Shown here one piece after another: positions 41,266 to 52,444 of a DNA stretch of 64,000 nt. Position numbers and translations under genes: made by a program. The DNA lies in contig NW_004624805.1 of NCBI RefSeq assembly GCF_000247695.1, forward strand, positions 6,526,239-6,590,238, given 5' to 3'. Every line of letters begins with the position of its first letter. Positions within the stretch are counted from its first letter, which is position 1. The notes beneath the pieces were generated by a model, which did not search any database, was not told where the DNA came from, and was given only the letters and a program-made list of their open reading frames with translations. This DNA comes from Heterocephalus glaber (Eukaryota > Chordata > Mammalia > Rodentia > Bathyergidae).

Positions 41266-42315
41266 CTTACATTTTTATCAAGGTTTTCGATTGCTGTACA
41301 ATAGCAAGACGACAATTTTCACAGAAGTCTAGGCCCATCAGTGCTACACAAGGCTAGGCGAGGACAGGAGAGTGACCTGGCTCAACACTGTCCTCCCAGG
41401 CAGGCCCAGGGAGGGCCAGGTGGGTGCTCGCCTCCTCCTGCAAGTTGCTAGCCGGAGCTGTGTGCTCACAGGACGACACGCCCAGATTCTGCGGGAGCGT
41501 CATGCGTGCACGTGAAGCTGCGCCTGCCTCGCCGCTAGGACCCCCAAACAAGCCGTCAAGGTGACACAGTGCCTGGAGGTCAGGCTCGCCTGAGCTCTTC
41601 CGACCGATTTCCACCGCTACTCACTTCCCGCATGTGGAAAATGAGCACTTTACGCAATCATAGAAAGGCCTATATTCTACTAAAATACATCAAACACTTA
41701 AGAGTTAGTTCAGGAAAGCATCAAAATAGTGATTTAAAATAGTAACAGGAACATGCAGTTTGCCAAATGCCAATTCACACACTGCTTGCTGTTCCCAGAG
41801 AAGAGCTAGCAAGCAGCTAGCTACAAAGCAATCTTGTCTCGCTGGGGAAAGAAACTGAAAATTATAAATATGATCACATCAAATTAGCAGAGTATTCTTT
41901 TTTCTGGGAACTACTGGAAGAAAAGAGCACCAAGTTCAGACTTGCTTTTCCACAACGAAATAAACAATTATCAAGGGGAAAAAAAATGATCGCATGAGGT
42001 TTTTTTTTCTCACGAGTTTTTTTAAGTGAATAACATTAACAGAGTAGTTTCATGATACTAACAGTACACATAAGTGTATTTTTCTTATTTCCAATGGTTT
42101 CTTTAGTGGTAAATATCCATGACATATCTGGTATCTTTCATAACTTGGATCTATCACATCAAGTGTAAAAGTATCATGATTTTGATGTTACAAATAAGGT
42201 TCACAGGACTTCCTAACCAGACTGACCTTAAGACCAAAACAGAACTTTCATTTTTTTAAAAAAGTATATATTACTGAAAGTAAAAACCATACTGGTATGT
42301 AAAGGTGATCAGATA
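41266..42315. other. Intronic sequence with a CpG-bearing patch at 41.34-41.63 kb
   Basis: The patch carries an 86-codon minus-strand open frame (41614-41354) of unknown origin. The rest is AT-rich unique sequence. Confidence 0.4.
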
Positions 42316-42319
42316 TAAT

Positions 42320-42887
42320 CCAAAGAGAGTTAATGAAGGGGAGACAGGTGAGCACGCTGGGAACGCTGCTGAAATGACAAGGGATTTAGAGCAGTGCCCA
42401 CGTTTAGCTGATGAAGCTGCCCAGGATTTGAAAGGACCAAACTGTACTGTGGTGAGGTGATGTCCCATCAAAAGCATCACGTGCTGCAGAGACATCTCCC
42501 ACGAACGGACTAGTCTACGCAACAAACTTCTCTGCTGTTTTAAGAAACTGCCACCTGCACCCCAAATTTCACCCCATGACCCTGCCCAGCAGGTATCAGC
42601 AACAAGGTGAAACCCTCCACCAGCAGAAGATTATGACTCATTGAAGGCTCAGACAAGTATTAGCATTTCTTAGCAAATAAGTGCTTTTTCAATTAACCTA
42701 TGTACATTGTTTGTTAAGATATGATGGAACTGCACACTTAACTAAACTACAGTATATTGTAAACATTACTTTTATATGCACTGGAAGAGCAAAACATTCT
42801 GCGACTCACTTCATTGTGATATTTGCTTTAACTCAGCAGTCTGAAACCAAACCCACAATTCTCCAAGCTTCGCCTGTACAGAATATT
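42320..42887 (+). mobile_element. Tigger1-like DNA transposon, 3' part, plus orientation
   Basis: Transposase C-terminal remnants (ATGACAAGGGATTTAGAGCA; TTTTAAGAAACTGCCAC) are followed by the non-coding end: GAAACCCTCCACCAGCAGAA, ACTTTTATATGCACTGGAAG, TCTGAAACCAAACCCACAAT, CTTCGCCTGTAC. This order is the 3' end of Tigger1. Frames are broken and the 5' part is missing. Confidence 0.85.
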
Positions 42888-42929
42888 TGAATGCCTTGAT
42901 CAAGAAACCTTATGTAATAGACACATATA

Positions 42930-45125
42930 GGAATATTCCTATCATTAAGCATATACAGAATATTTACTGAAACTGATCACATATCAGGTGATAAAATAAA
43001 TCTAAAGAAACTTCAAAGGAGTAAATTAATGCAAATTCAGCTTTCTGACTATAATGCAATGAAGGTAGAAATCAGCAAAAAGATAAATGAAAACAATCCT
43101 TATTTTAGATAGTTTTAGAAAGTCTAAATAACCAAACACAAAGTAATTCTAAAGGAAAGCCAGAATTTAATGAAATTAGAAAATATTTTTAAATTATGGC
43201 ATGAAATAAAAGCAATAAAAGAAATAATCTTAAATGTGAATATTAGGAAAAAAGACTGAACATTTATGAACAAAGAATTTAAAAAGAGAACACTGAAAAT
43301 TAATGAAATAAAAATAAATGTCCAATAGAGAAAATAAAGCCAAATTTATATATCTAAAAAGACTAACAGAATTGACAAAACTCTGAAAAAATTAAACAGA
43401 GAGAAAAAGCCAGAAATGCCAATACCAGAACCAAAAAAGATCAATATAGAAAACTACAAACACATAATAATACTGTTATGAGCACTTGTATTTCACAACA
43501 GATTTGAAAATTTTAATGAAATGGATGAGTCTTAGAAAAATGCAAATCACAAAAACGACCCATGAAGAAATAGACAGCTGAAATAGTCTTAAAACTTCTA
43601 AAATAAATAAATTAGTTATCAAAAAAATCTTCTGAAAAAGAACATTTCCAGACCCATGTGGTCTAACAGGTAAGTTTCACTTGGTAAAAACTAATTTCAA
43701 TCTTTCACAATCTTTACCACAAAAGAAAAGAAAAGCTTCCTCTCAAAGATAGCATAATTTCATGAAAATATGATAAGCAATGAAAAAGGAAAATTAAAGC
43801 TAAACTCACTAATGAACACAGATTTTTAAATTCTAAACAAAATAAGCAAATCAAATCCAACAGTATAAAAAGGTTAGTAAGTTATGACCAAATTGTTTAT
43901 CCCGAAAAAGCAAACTGGTTTAACATTCAATCATCAATGTCATCTGCTATATTAAGAGAATAACAGGAAACCAAGCATAGGATCGTTAAGATGGAGAAAC
44001 AAAAAGCACCTCACAATGCTGATAGGCTGGTCATTTTTAAAAACTTTTTTCAAACTAGGAATAAAAGGAAACTTCTGTAGTGTACTACAGGATACACAGG
44101 AGTTTCCATTTTCACATTAGAGGACAAAGGCTCAGTTATCCCAAACCTGGGCTCCTCCTACCCCATCCACCTCCACCCAAGCTTCCCCCCAGCAAGATCA
44201 AAGCTGTACAGCTGAGGTGCACCAGGGGGTAAGCTGGAGCTCATCTGCCCTGGCCCTTGCTTGATCAGCTCCCTGTGCCTGTCTCTAAAAACAGTGGGAG
44301 ACACAGCCAACGCAAAGGGTACCTGGAAGGGTCTGAGGATTACAGTGAAAATATCCAGACAAGCCCAGACTGAGGTGGGGCCTTCTGTCTTTCCCTGATC
44401 ATTAAAACCCTCCAGAAGCCACCAAGAGACAGAAACACACTAAAACACGGTGGAAATACCCCTTTGGAGACTGCCGATGATGCCAACATAACAGCACTGA
44501 TCTCTAACCAGAAAACTCTTGGAACCATTAAAGACAGCCTGGGGACTGCCCAGGCTGCGGGCGCCATGTTGATGCCCACCACCCTCTGATACAGATGCCA
44601 GCAACAGTGGTACAGTCGAATGCTAAGCTAGTTATGAAATATAAAGGAAAATACTTCCATAAAGGATCATCTGACAACCAAAAGGCGGGTGGTATGCAGG
44701 AAAACAGAGCAAATATGACAAAGAAGAAATGTTGAAATAATTTCTCTGAAATATGGAACTAAAACCAAAGATGCACACTTTCACCACTGATATTCAACAC
44801 TGTAATGAAGGCCCCAGATGCTGATCCCAGCAAAGGGAAAGGCCAGTCTTAGAATAAGTCGTGGTCGAACAACTGGGTAACTGGGTAGGAAAAATTAATT
44901 TGGAGCCCGACTTCACACCTTACACAAAAATTGATTCTAAAGTATGAAAACAAATATAAGAAGTAACTTCATGATCACAAGTTAAGAAAAATTTCATGAA
45001 TAAAATATAGAAACTGCTAATTCTAAAGGAAAATGGTACTCGACTACATTCAAATTAACAACTCCTGGGAGGAGAATAGCATAAAGAGTGAAAGACAAGC
45101 CACAAAGGAACACAGAAAGGCTGGT
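42930..45125 (+). mobile_element. Old L1 ORF2 remnant, interrupted by an RPL12 pseudogene
   Basis: L1 ORF2 text left of the pseudogene: GACTATAATGCAATGAAGGT, GACTAACAGAATTGACAAAA, AACATTCAATCATCAATGTC, CAAACTAGGAATAAAAGGAA. Right of it: ACTTTCACCACTGATATTCA, TTCACACCTTACACAAAAAT, GTGAAAGACAAGCCACAAAG. The order is collinear with ORF2, so the pseudogene split one element. Many stops. Confidence 0.85.
44150..44684 (+). pseudogene. RPL12: RPL12 processed pseudogene
   Basis: Intronless, diverged copy of ribosomal protein L12 (large-subunit stalk-base protein). Recognisable stretches in order are AAGATCAAAGCTGTACAGCT, TACCTGGAAGGGTCTGAGGA with TTACAGTGAAA, CCACCAAGAGACAGAAA, ACTCTTGGAACCATTAAAGA, CTGGGGACTGCCCAGGCTG and the 3' UTR TAAAGGATCATCTGACAAC. 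The start codon region is lost, the stop TAA reads TAT, and several indels break the frame. The natural poly-A signal is changed to CATAAA. It lies inside an L1 ORF2. The poly-A tail and TSD are eroded. Confidence 0.92.
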
Positions 45126-45129
45126 GGTA

Positions 45130-45925
45130 TTGGGGGAATCTAATTAAGGATGAGTTGCCACTGAAGATAAATTTAATTTGCGTTTAGTGGGAATGTAATT
45201 ATGTAGTGGGCTTACTTACATAGTTCCTCAGTGCTGTGTATGTGTAACTTATTGTTCGCTATCCAGTGGAAAAAGATTTGGAGGGTTACTCCAGCCGCCC
45301 ATGTTATGACTCAGTTGGCTCACACAGAGGAGCAGGACCCGAGTGTGCACCATTACACAGCCATGTTCTAGGGCCCGTCCTGGAAGCATGAAGGTGACAG
45401 GAAGTGTAACAAGCCAGGAACCAATCTGCAAACCTTCTACCCATTATTAGAATGACAAAATGGTAGGCTGCAGAATCTGTTCTCATTTAGATAGTCAAAA
45501 CGGGAAATTTTCTTCTGTCAGGAATATATTTAATAATGTTCTATTGATCACTTTTCTTTTCATTGACTATCATGCAAAGTAAAATTTATCAAGATTTCCC
45601 TGTGAAGGTGAATGCTGTTGACATCCAAACTATCAAGAAAAAAAAACTTAGTAATGTAAGAAGGACTGGATAGCTTTTCTTGTCTTTTAAAGAAAATATT
45701 ATATATGAAAGGCAAACAAAGGGTAAAGAACCAAAAAAGAACCGAAAAATATTACAGAGGTGTGTCAGGGAGTAAATTAATGAAAGATTATGCTTTTTAC
45801 CTGGAACTCAAAATATTTATTATATGTATCCTCTTGTTAATATTTATAATTTGGTATAATTACTTCTCATTCTAAATAAGTACTATTCATTTTCAGCCTA
45901 ATTCCATTTATAAAATTCAACAAGG
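45130..45925. other. Intronic sequence, nothing recognised
   Basis: No supported feature; AT-rich. Confidence 0.45.
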
Positions 45926-45929
45926 AATG

Positions 45930-46074
45930 TTTGTTTTTTGAGACAGGGTCTTACTATGTAGAAAAGGCTAGCCTTGAACTCACTATGTAGCAGAGGCTGG
46001 CCTCGAACTCACAGTGATCCTCCTGCCTCAGCCTCCAGATTGCTGGGATTACAGGTGTGAGCTGCCACACCCAG
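45930..46074 (-). mobile_element. B1 SINE, minus orientation
   Basis: Starts TTTGTTTTTTGAGACAGGGT. It shows the B1 internal duplication (AGGCTAGCCTTGAACTCACT then AGGCTGGCCTCGAACTCACA) and ends near GCCACACCCAGT. Complete length without a dID part. Confidence 0.95.
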
Positions 46075-46075
46075 T

Positions 46076-46550
46076 GTCACCAAGTAAATTTAAACCACAC
46101 TGATTTAGACAAATCATAAGCCAAGCACTATGTACAGTGTGAAGTAGGAATTGTTTTTTGTTGTTTTTTTTTGCCCTGTCCATCTCTGAGGCCATTGTGA
46201 CTGAGAAACTGCTTTCAAGGTATTCGATTTCTTAACCTCGGTAGAGTCATGTGGATGTTGATGCTATCAGCACTTTTCAAACTGTGCTTATAAAAACTAT
46301 ACATATGCATTCTGTACATATATTACATTTCACATTATATGTTTGTACAAATCATACTTAATGAAATTATAAAAAGAAAATTAACATAGGGATTAAGCAG
46401 AAAAGGAATGACTCAATAAGATTGCAAAACAGTATGGCCCTATTACAAGAATAAAAATAACTAAAATCAACTCTAGCTGATGAAAGTTGTTTCCCATGAG
46501 TTAGCAACTCTGATACCTCTATATATGTCAAAGGGACTTGAACAGTTAAG
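46076..46550. other. Intronic sequence, nothing recognised
   Basis: AT-rich; no supported feature. Confidence 0.4.
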
Positions 46551-46559
46551 TAAATGGAT

Positions 46560-47750
46560 GGTGGGCAGTGGCAGTGGGATTTTTAATATAGCTATGGCTG
46601 ATTGTGCATAGGAATGTTCACATACGCATGTGAATGTTTATACATGGATTAGAAGGCATCCATGTATTTCTTTGCTTTGTCAGCTGAGAAGGCCTAAAAT
46701 AACACTCTAGAAAGCAATGAGCAAACCTAGTACCCAGATCGAAGTTTCTAATCCCATTCTCCCATAGAAGGAACTATGGCTCAATAGATAAATGACTATC
46801 TCTAGAACTAGGGGAGGGAATACATAAGATGAGGCAGGGGCATCTTTGATGCAAGAGTAAAGAAGTGGTAGGAAAAAAACAGGAAAGCCCACATTGACAG
46901 GGGGCTTCGTCAAAGGAGCCAACTGAAAGAAGTCCCAGCAGCCAAAGCTGGGACAATGTGAGCAACAAAATAAACTAGCATTTAACTGTAATTCAGTGTA
47001 TAAAATAAATATTCATGAGTCAACACTGATGGTAATAAATGAAGGAATAAAGTTAAGGGGGAGAAAAGACAAAAAATTCCAAGTCATTTATGTAGATACT
47101 TCACCTTAAAGGAAGGAGAACAGAACACAGCACTCTTCTGAATGTGTGAGCTGCACACAGGACTTTCTTCCAGAGTTATACACAGAAAGGGTAGAAAAAG
47201 AGTACAAAAATAGGCAAACCCAACAGTACTTTAGCCAGCTGATCAACGTCAACACCAAGGGTCACAAATCAAGTTGACAGTACGTATCTTTAAGATGATC
47301 CGATGACAGTGGCACTTTGCCTCTGTGACTTTACTCCCCAAAACACATAACCCTAGTCTCTGTGTGAGAAAAACATCAGACAAATTCAAACAGAGGAGAA
47401 TCCTACAGTATACCTGACCAGTACTCCTCAAAACTGTCAAGGTCCTCCACGTTAAGGAAAACCAGAGAAACCACGACAACTGAAGGGAATATGGTGTTCC
47501 AAATGAGAGCCTAGAACCCAAAATGAGACATTAGAGAAAAACTAAGAAAATCTGAATCAAATACAGATTTCAGTGACTATCAATGTATCAACACTCAGCA
47601 ACTGAAACAAATTTATCACACTAAACAGGTAAGATATTAATAAAGGACACTAAGAGTGAGATCTATTGGGACTCTGTACTATCTTTGCAATTTTTCTATA
47701 ATTCTAAAATTGAGATAAAAATTCATCTACTGAACGGTTTTTAAGACAAA
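46560..47750 (+). mobile_element. L1M-type 3' UTR, plus orientation
   Basis: The right half is diagnostic: CTGACCAGTACTCCTCAAAA, CTGTCAAGGTCCTCCACG, then ATCTATTGGGACTCTGTACT and TTTTTCTATAATTCTAAAAT, the terminal block of old L1M 3' UTRs. The left half (46.56-47.1 kb) is assigned by continuity and is less certain. Confidence 0.7.
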
Positions 47751-47829
47751 ATCAACAGATCATGACAACCAGAGGCATATGAGATGCTGGTGCAGGACCG
47801 AGGAGGAACTACTGATTTATGTGACAAGA

Positions 47830-48300
47830 GTGGAATACTGAGCAAGACATTCTGAGGCAACTGACAAGCCATGCAGGAAAACAAAATTAGGTAAAATTAG
47901 ATTTGATCACTGCCTCCCTCCACATGCCAACTGCAGTTAGGTTAAAATTCCAAATGTGTAAAAACAAATCTTCAAAACTATTAGAAGAAATCTTAAGAGA
48001 GTATCTCTTATCATCTTGAGGTAAGAAAAACCTGTTTAAGCAGAAGAAAAAATGCAATAACCAAAGACTGATTTGACTACATAAAAGCTTTTAACTCTAT
48101 AAAATAAAAAATATTATTTAAAGAGGGGAGGACAGATGGCTGATCAGAGGAAATGATGTTCAACTTATAAGGCCCAAAGAATATAGAAAATAACAAATGA
48201 AGAAATTCCAGAAATAAATTAGCAATGATCAACAGTAGAAAGATGGAGAAGGCATATGAACAGGTAAGTCACAGGGGAATAAACGGCTATTAAACAAATA
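47830..48300 (+). mobile_element. L1 ORF2 fragment, plus orientation
   Basis: AACTATTAGAAGAAATCTTA, ATCTCTTATCATCTTGAGGT, GATTTGACTACATAAAAGCT are standard ORF2 3' region text, diverged and frame-broken. Confidence 0.75.
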
Positions 48301-48304
48301 GAAA

Positions 48305-48442
48305 TATTTCTTTCTGTCTCTCTCTCTCTGTCTCTTTCTCGCTCCCTGTCTCTCTCTGTCTCTCTCATCTCTCTCTCCCTGTCTCTGACTCTTTCTGTCT
48401 CTGTCTCTCTCTCTGTCTCTGTCTGTCTGTCTCTCTCTCTCT
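48305..48442. repeat. (TC)n / TCTG-rich pyrimidine microsatellite
   Basis: About 135 bases of CT/GTCT repeats, directly attached to the T-end of a reverse ID SINE. Confidence 0.93.
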
Positions 48443-48512
48443 GTTGGGGATCAAAGCCAGGGCTTTACACAGGCTAAGCATGTGCTCCCCCACTGAGCTA
48501 CACTCCAGACTA
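48443..48512 (-). mobile_element. Diverged ID-type SINE, minus orientation
   Basis: TTGGGGATCAAAGCCAGGGC, GCTAAGCATGTGCTCCCCCA, TGAGCTACACTCC. The (TC)n tract replaces its poly-A tail. Confidence 0.8.
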
Positions 48513-49190
48513 TATAAGTGTTTAATGCACAAAAAGCTCATCAAGGATACTTTTCGAACTGAGAAAGAAACTACTGGAAAGGAGAATTTTTTCATGTCAC
48601 ACTTGTCTAATCAAATTTTTTTCCATATCATGGGCCTCTGTCTGTCTAAATTCTATTCTGCTGGAGACCTGATGATGGGTCAATAGCAACAATATTGCTA
48701 AGCCATGCTGGCCGCTTATGATAAAAAATTGCCCCAGGCTAGTCAACCATCTCTGACCCAGGAGGACCTAGGAAGGGACTAGAGACATCTGATGCAAACA
48801 CCATGCTTTGGAGATTCTATAAGTGCCTAGTCCTTGCAAGGGGCACATTTGTGCCTGACTCAAACCTTGCTGGGACACAAAGTCAAAAAATTCCACAAAG
48901 TAAGGTATTAGTCAGGTTGGCACTTCAGATTAGCACTAAGCAAGATGGCTATGTGTGGGCAAGCTCTTTACAAATTCTAAACAGCCTATGCTATTTTTCA
49001 TAATTGACATCTAACCTGACCCGTAAATCACAAATACCCCATTTTAATCATCCTTTGAGTAATATATAAACAATATTTTACATTCATTTAAACTAACACA
49101 TTTTTGATGACTAGCAAGGTATGAAACTTATTCATTACACACTGTAGTAAATGTATGGTTCAAATAAATTTTATCTATAATTTCCCAAAC
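48513..49190. other. Intronic sequence, nothing recognised
   Basis: No supported feature. Confidence 0.45.
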
Positions 49191-49202
49191 CCCTATGGAA
49201 AG

Positions 49203-49299
49203 GTTTTTTTGTTTTGTTTTGTTTGTACCGGAGATCGAACTCAGGTCCTTGCGCTTGGGAGACAGGTGGTGGAACCACTGAACTAAATCCCCGGCCCCA
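49203..49299 (-). mobile_element. ID-type SINE, minus orientation, with TSD
   Basis: TTTTGTTTTGTTTTG tail, GTACCGGAGATCGAACTCAG, AACTAAATCCCCGGCCCC. CTATGGAAAG is duplicated at 49193-49202 and 49300-49309. Confidence 0.95.
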
Positions 49300-49309
49300 C
49301 TATGGAAAG

Positions 49310-49830
49310 TTAAATCATTTATTTTTATGTATAGAACAAAGTGTGGGACTATATAAAAACTAAAAAGAAAAAAATTCAAACATTAACTGGTTTCCAAATT
49401 AATGTTTGGGGAAAGAAAACTTTTATATAATTTAACAATCAGAATTCCTTCCTGACAAAAACTAATCCTCAATGCAAATCTCAGTGAAAAAATCATTCTT
49501 GATGGATAAAGACGAGATAAAACTTGACAAAATAGTATGGATATGGCTGAAAATAGTAAAGAGTAGTGTTTGCAAATACTGCAAAAGAAAATAGCAATGT
49601 AACATAAGACAACTCAAAATTAGTCTTTCAGTTCTTTTGGAAAATATGGTACCAGTGACTGGAATGGTCCAATCCGAGATCACTACCTCTGCCAGGTAAA
49701 GAATGGGACCAGTAGAACCCAATTCAGCAGGGGCAGCTTAGCATGGAGGATTTTCTTTTCAGTCACCCTATGTCACCACTTCTTTTGAAAGATCATAAAA
49801 TTGCATTGCACAACCCCAACCTACACACTT
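49310..49830. other. Intronic sequence, nothing recognised
   Basis: No supported feature. Confidence 0.45.
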
Positions 49831-49837
49831 TCTTTCT

Positions 49838-49922
49838 TTCCTTCTTTTTGTGCTGAGAATTAAACCCAGCAGCTCACACATGCTAAGCACATGTTCTACC
49901 ACTAAACTACATCCCCAGCTCC
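49838..49922 (-). mobile_element. Diverged ID-type SINE, minus orientation
   Basis: TTTTTGTGCTGAGAATTAAA, TGCTAAGCACATGTTCTACC, AAACTACATCCCCAGC. The older form. Confidence 0.85.
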
Positions 49923-50394
49923 CTCCCAATTCTTAAAGTTGTTAGCGGCATCCAGGAATCCATGCTTGTGAGAAGGGCCGCTTCTGAGGAGCTCAGAAGG
50001 ACCTCAAAGGGGCACCCACCACCACCTGCATCAGCTCAGAAAGGGAGACTGCACATAGACATGTGCATGGGCTTCTTGCTTTCTTGGAGATGTCTGCACT
50101 GTGTATCTCTAAATGTCACAACCAGTAATCAGATGAAAGATGCTTACTAGTATCGGGATAGGTTTCACCTCTGATACCAGGAAAAAAGAAAGCAGAAGGA
50201 TGGGAGGCGGAGGGTGTTCTCTTCCTTACAGAAAATAAACCAGAGGTCTGAAGCAAAATAGGCCAAAAATTCGTGCCTGTTATTACTTCTTGGTGAAGGG
50301 CAGTACGTGCAGGTCTCACGGTATTTGCCAGAATTTTCTGAATGTTACAAATACCTAATTTTTAAAAAATCAAACGCTGGCATTATTCCGCAAG

Positions 50395-50710
50395 CAAGGC
50401 AATACAAGAGCCGTGGCACGCGAAACTCCCGCCTGGGGAAGCAGCAGGTGGTAGAGGCCCTCGCAGCGGTCAGTTCTGGAGGAGGCATCTGAGCTGACCT
50501 GAAGGCCGCACCCCGCGAAAGCCAGAGGGCTGGGGCACGGGTAGAAGGACGCGTCCCGAGGCTCGCATACCTGAGTCACCAGCGGAGCCTGTGGACAGGG
50601 CCGGCATGCTGCAGGCCGAGGCCGAGGGCGGCCCTCCACACTCCCGACGCACAGAGCTCGGGCAGCTCCAGCTCTGCGTTGCAGCCGCCGTGCCAACCAG
50701 GATTCGTATG
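50395..50710. promoter_or_regulatory. CpG-rich segment over the MPP7 start exon
   Basis: I count roughly 26 CpG dinucleotides in about 315 bases, against a CpG-poor background. It covers the start exon and the first 175 bases of the following intron. It could be a small CpG island (alternative promoter) or just a GC-rich exon. The good splice acceptor argues that at least some transcripts start upstream. Confidence 0.45.
50571..50607 (-). CDS. MPP7: MPP7 start-codon exon, coding part (residues 1-12 plus one base)
   Basis: The minus strand reads ATG at 50607-50605, giving MPALSTGSAGDS, then one G before the donor GTATGC (GT at 50570-50569). The split codon G|GT completes as Gly with the next exon, giving MPALSTGSAGDSGLYELL. 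This agrees closely with the MPP7 N-terminus as I recall it from human (leader with small substitutions, then [11 protein letters not shown]). The start has A at -3, a good Kozak context. The leader before the L27 domain is short and low in complexity. Intron phase is 1. The exon sits in CpG-rich sequence, unlike the rest of the window. Identity is very likely because the sequence after the join is diagnostic. Confidence 0.94.
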
Positions 50711-50725
50711 CTGCGTGGGCTGTTT
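50608..50725 (-). other. MPP7: 5' UTR part of the MPP7 start exon, with splice acceptor
   Basis: On the minus strand, a pyrimidine-rich tract ending TTTCTTTTCTTTCTAG (AG at 50727-50726) precedes the exon, so the exon is probably spliced to an upstream non-coding exon rather than being the first exon. The 118 bases before the ATG are GC- and CpG-rich and contain no stop codon in the MPP7 frame. An upstream in-frame start in another exon could therefore extend the protein. No such upstream exon was identified in this window. Confidence 0.75.
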
Positions 50726-50729
50726 CTAG

Positions 50730-51400
50730 AAAGAAAAGAAACACTCGTGTACATATAGAGAGATAGGTAAAAAGAATATCACTAAACTGCAACATTCTGT
50801 AACTAATTCGGACTTCTTACTCCAGGAGTACACTGGTGGGGAGATTACAATTCTACAGAATTTCTTCTACAGACAACACGCAGACATTCGACAGAGAGCT
50901 TCTGATTTGGATGGGGGATTTCTAATTGAAAACATGACTGCTCCTCATGCACGTGTCAAAGCTTCCTTAAAGATTTTTACATTTGGTTTGGGGGCCGCTG
51001 ATGGGATGTATGGAGAACTTGAAGAAGCTTCTGTAAGTCAAAGCTATTCTAAAATTCCTTCCCTCTGTTATCATCATTCTAGCTGCATTTCCAAATGTGT
51101 AACAGAGACCATATGAATTGTCAGTGACCTAGAACTAATTGTGCTTTTTAAAGAGCTCATTCTAATGTGACGTTACAAAGTTCTCTAACTGAAAACTGCA
51201 AAAATAATCTTGAAAGAATTTTTGCTAACACTGAAGCAAACTATTATTATAGGCTTACAGAAGTTGTAATCTAAACTAAACCTAAGGATCCAAGCTAATA
51301 AGTAAATTCTTTTAGTGAAAATCAAGCTTCAATGGATGTTGGAAAGTATCGACTTTTTTTTAAAAAACCAACATAAATTTATCCCAAAACAAGCAGTATT
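50730..51400. other. Sequence just upstream of the start exon, nothing recognised
   Basis: AT-rich with no recognised repeat. Confidence 0.4.
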
Positions 51401-51404
51401 GAAG

Positions 51405-51612
51405 AATAGCTGAGCACAAGGGCTCGAGAGTTTGGCTTAACGTCTAATCCTGTTCAATCTATGATCAGGGACAAGATATTCAATCTTATTAAGCCTTAAT
51501 TTCCATATACATATTAAATGAAGATAATAATTTAGAACTATTTGATAATTAGGCTAAAGCATAAATTACAGCCTCTTGCATAAAGTCCGCACACAATGAA
51601 AGCTGGCTATAT
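51405..51612 (+). mobile_element. MIR SINE, plus orientation
   Basis: GAGAGTTTGGCTTAACGTCT, ATCAGGGACAAGATATTCAA, TAAGCCTTAATTTCCATATA and ATTAAATGAAGATAATAATT follow the MIR order. Nearly full length, strongly diverged. Confidence 0.75.
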
Positions 51613-52340
51613 GGCAGGGTTTTTTAATTCAGGCAGTACAATTATAAAATTAAAACATAAAAGTAAGTAGCAAGATTAAAATTTACATTGGCCTAACACT
51701 TAGAAGGAGACCATGTGGTTTAAATTTAGATCACTAGTATCTAATAATGGAAAATATACTCTATCTACATTTTTGTAGAAATCAGAACTACATGATATGT
51801 TGAAATTTAATTTTTAATGAACTTCCCCAATTCTCTACCCTGCAAATTCACCATTTAAAAGTATGATTTGACATATATTAAGGACAACATGAAAAACAGA
51901 TACTGTAAACACCAGAAAAACTGGCTCGTTTTAATTCTTGACACATTTAAATTGCTGATTCATATTACAGAATAAAGCAAAATGAGCATCCCAAATTTTA
52001 CTTGAATAAAAATCCAACTCCAAAATTTCATTAAAGCCTTCTAAAGTAGCTTTTTAATTGTCAAAGTAAAGTTGGTATAAAAAAAAATCACCCTCAGATA
52101 GACGTTCGTGGACTAGCTGTCTGCTGCAGCGTCTTGAAATCTGCTTCACATTATCACAAAGGCGGACACAGTAAAAACATGCATAGAAATCCATACATAG
52201 AAGAGTGCTGATTAAAAATATGAGGGCAGTTCTTTTAAATACCAAATGAAAACATAAGTTGCTAAGCTAAAAATTAAAAATGAGAGAAAAAGACAAAGGC
52301 AAGATTTCATCAATGTCTAGTTCAGAAGCTGTTTTCCCCA
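51613..52340. other. Sequence with nothing recognised
   Basis: AT-rich; no supported feature. Confidence 0.4.
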
Positions 52341-52356
52341 ATAATTTAAAAAGCCA

Positions 52357-52429
52357 GGGGCTGGGGATTTGCAAGGACTCGAGTTCGATCCCCGGTACCA
52401 AAAAAAATAAAAAATTAAAATTAAAAAAA
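52357..52429 (+). mobile_element. Internally deleted ID-type SINE, plus orientation
   Basis: GGGGCTGGGGATTT is joined directly to GCAAGGACTCGAGTTCGATC, so about 34 bases including most of the A box and the middle are missing. The 3' half (B box, GGTACC, A-rich tail) is well kept. Imperfect TSD: TTAAAAAGCCAG / TTAAAAGCCAA. Confidence 0.92.
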
Positions 52430-52444
52430 TTAAAAGCCAACTTT

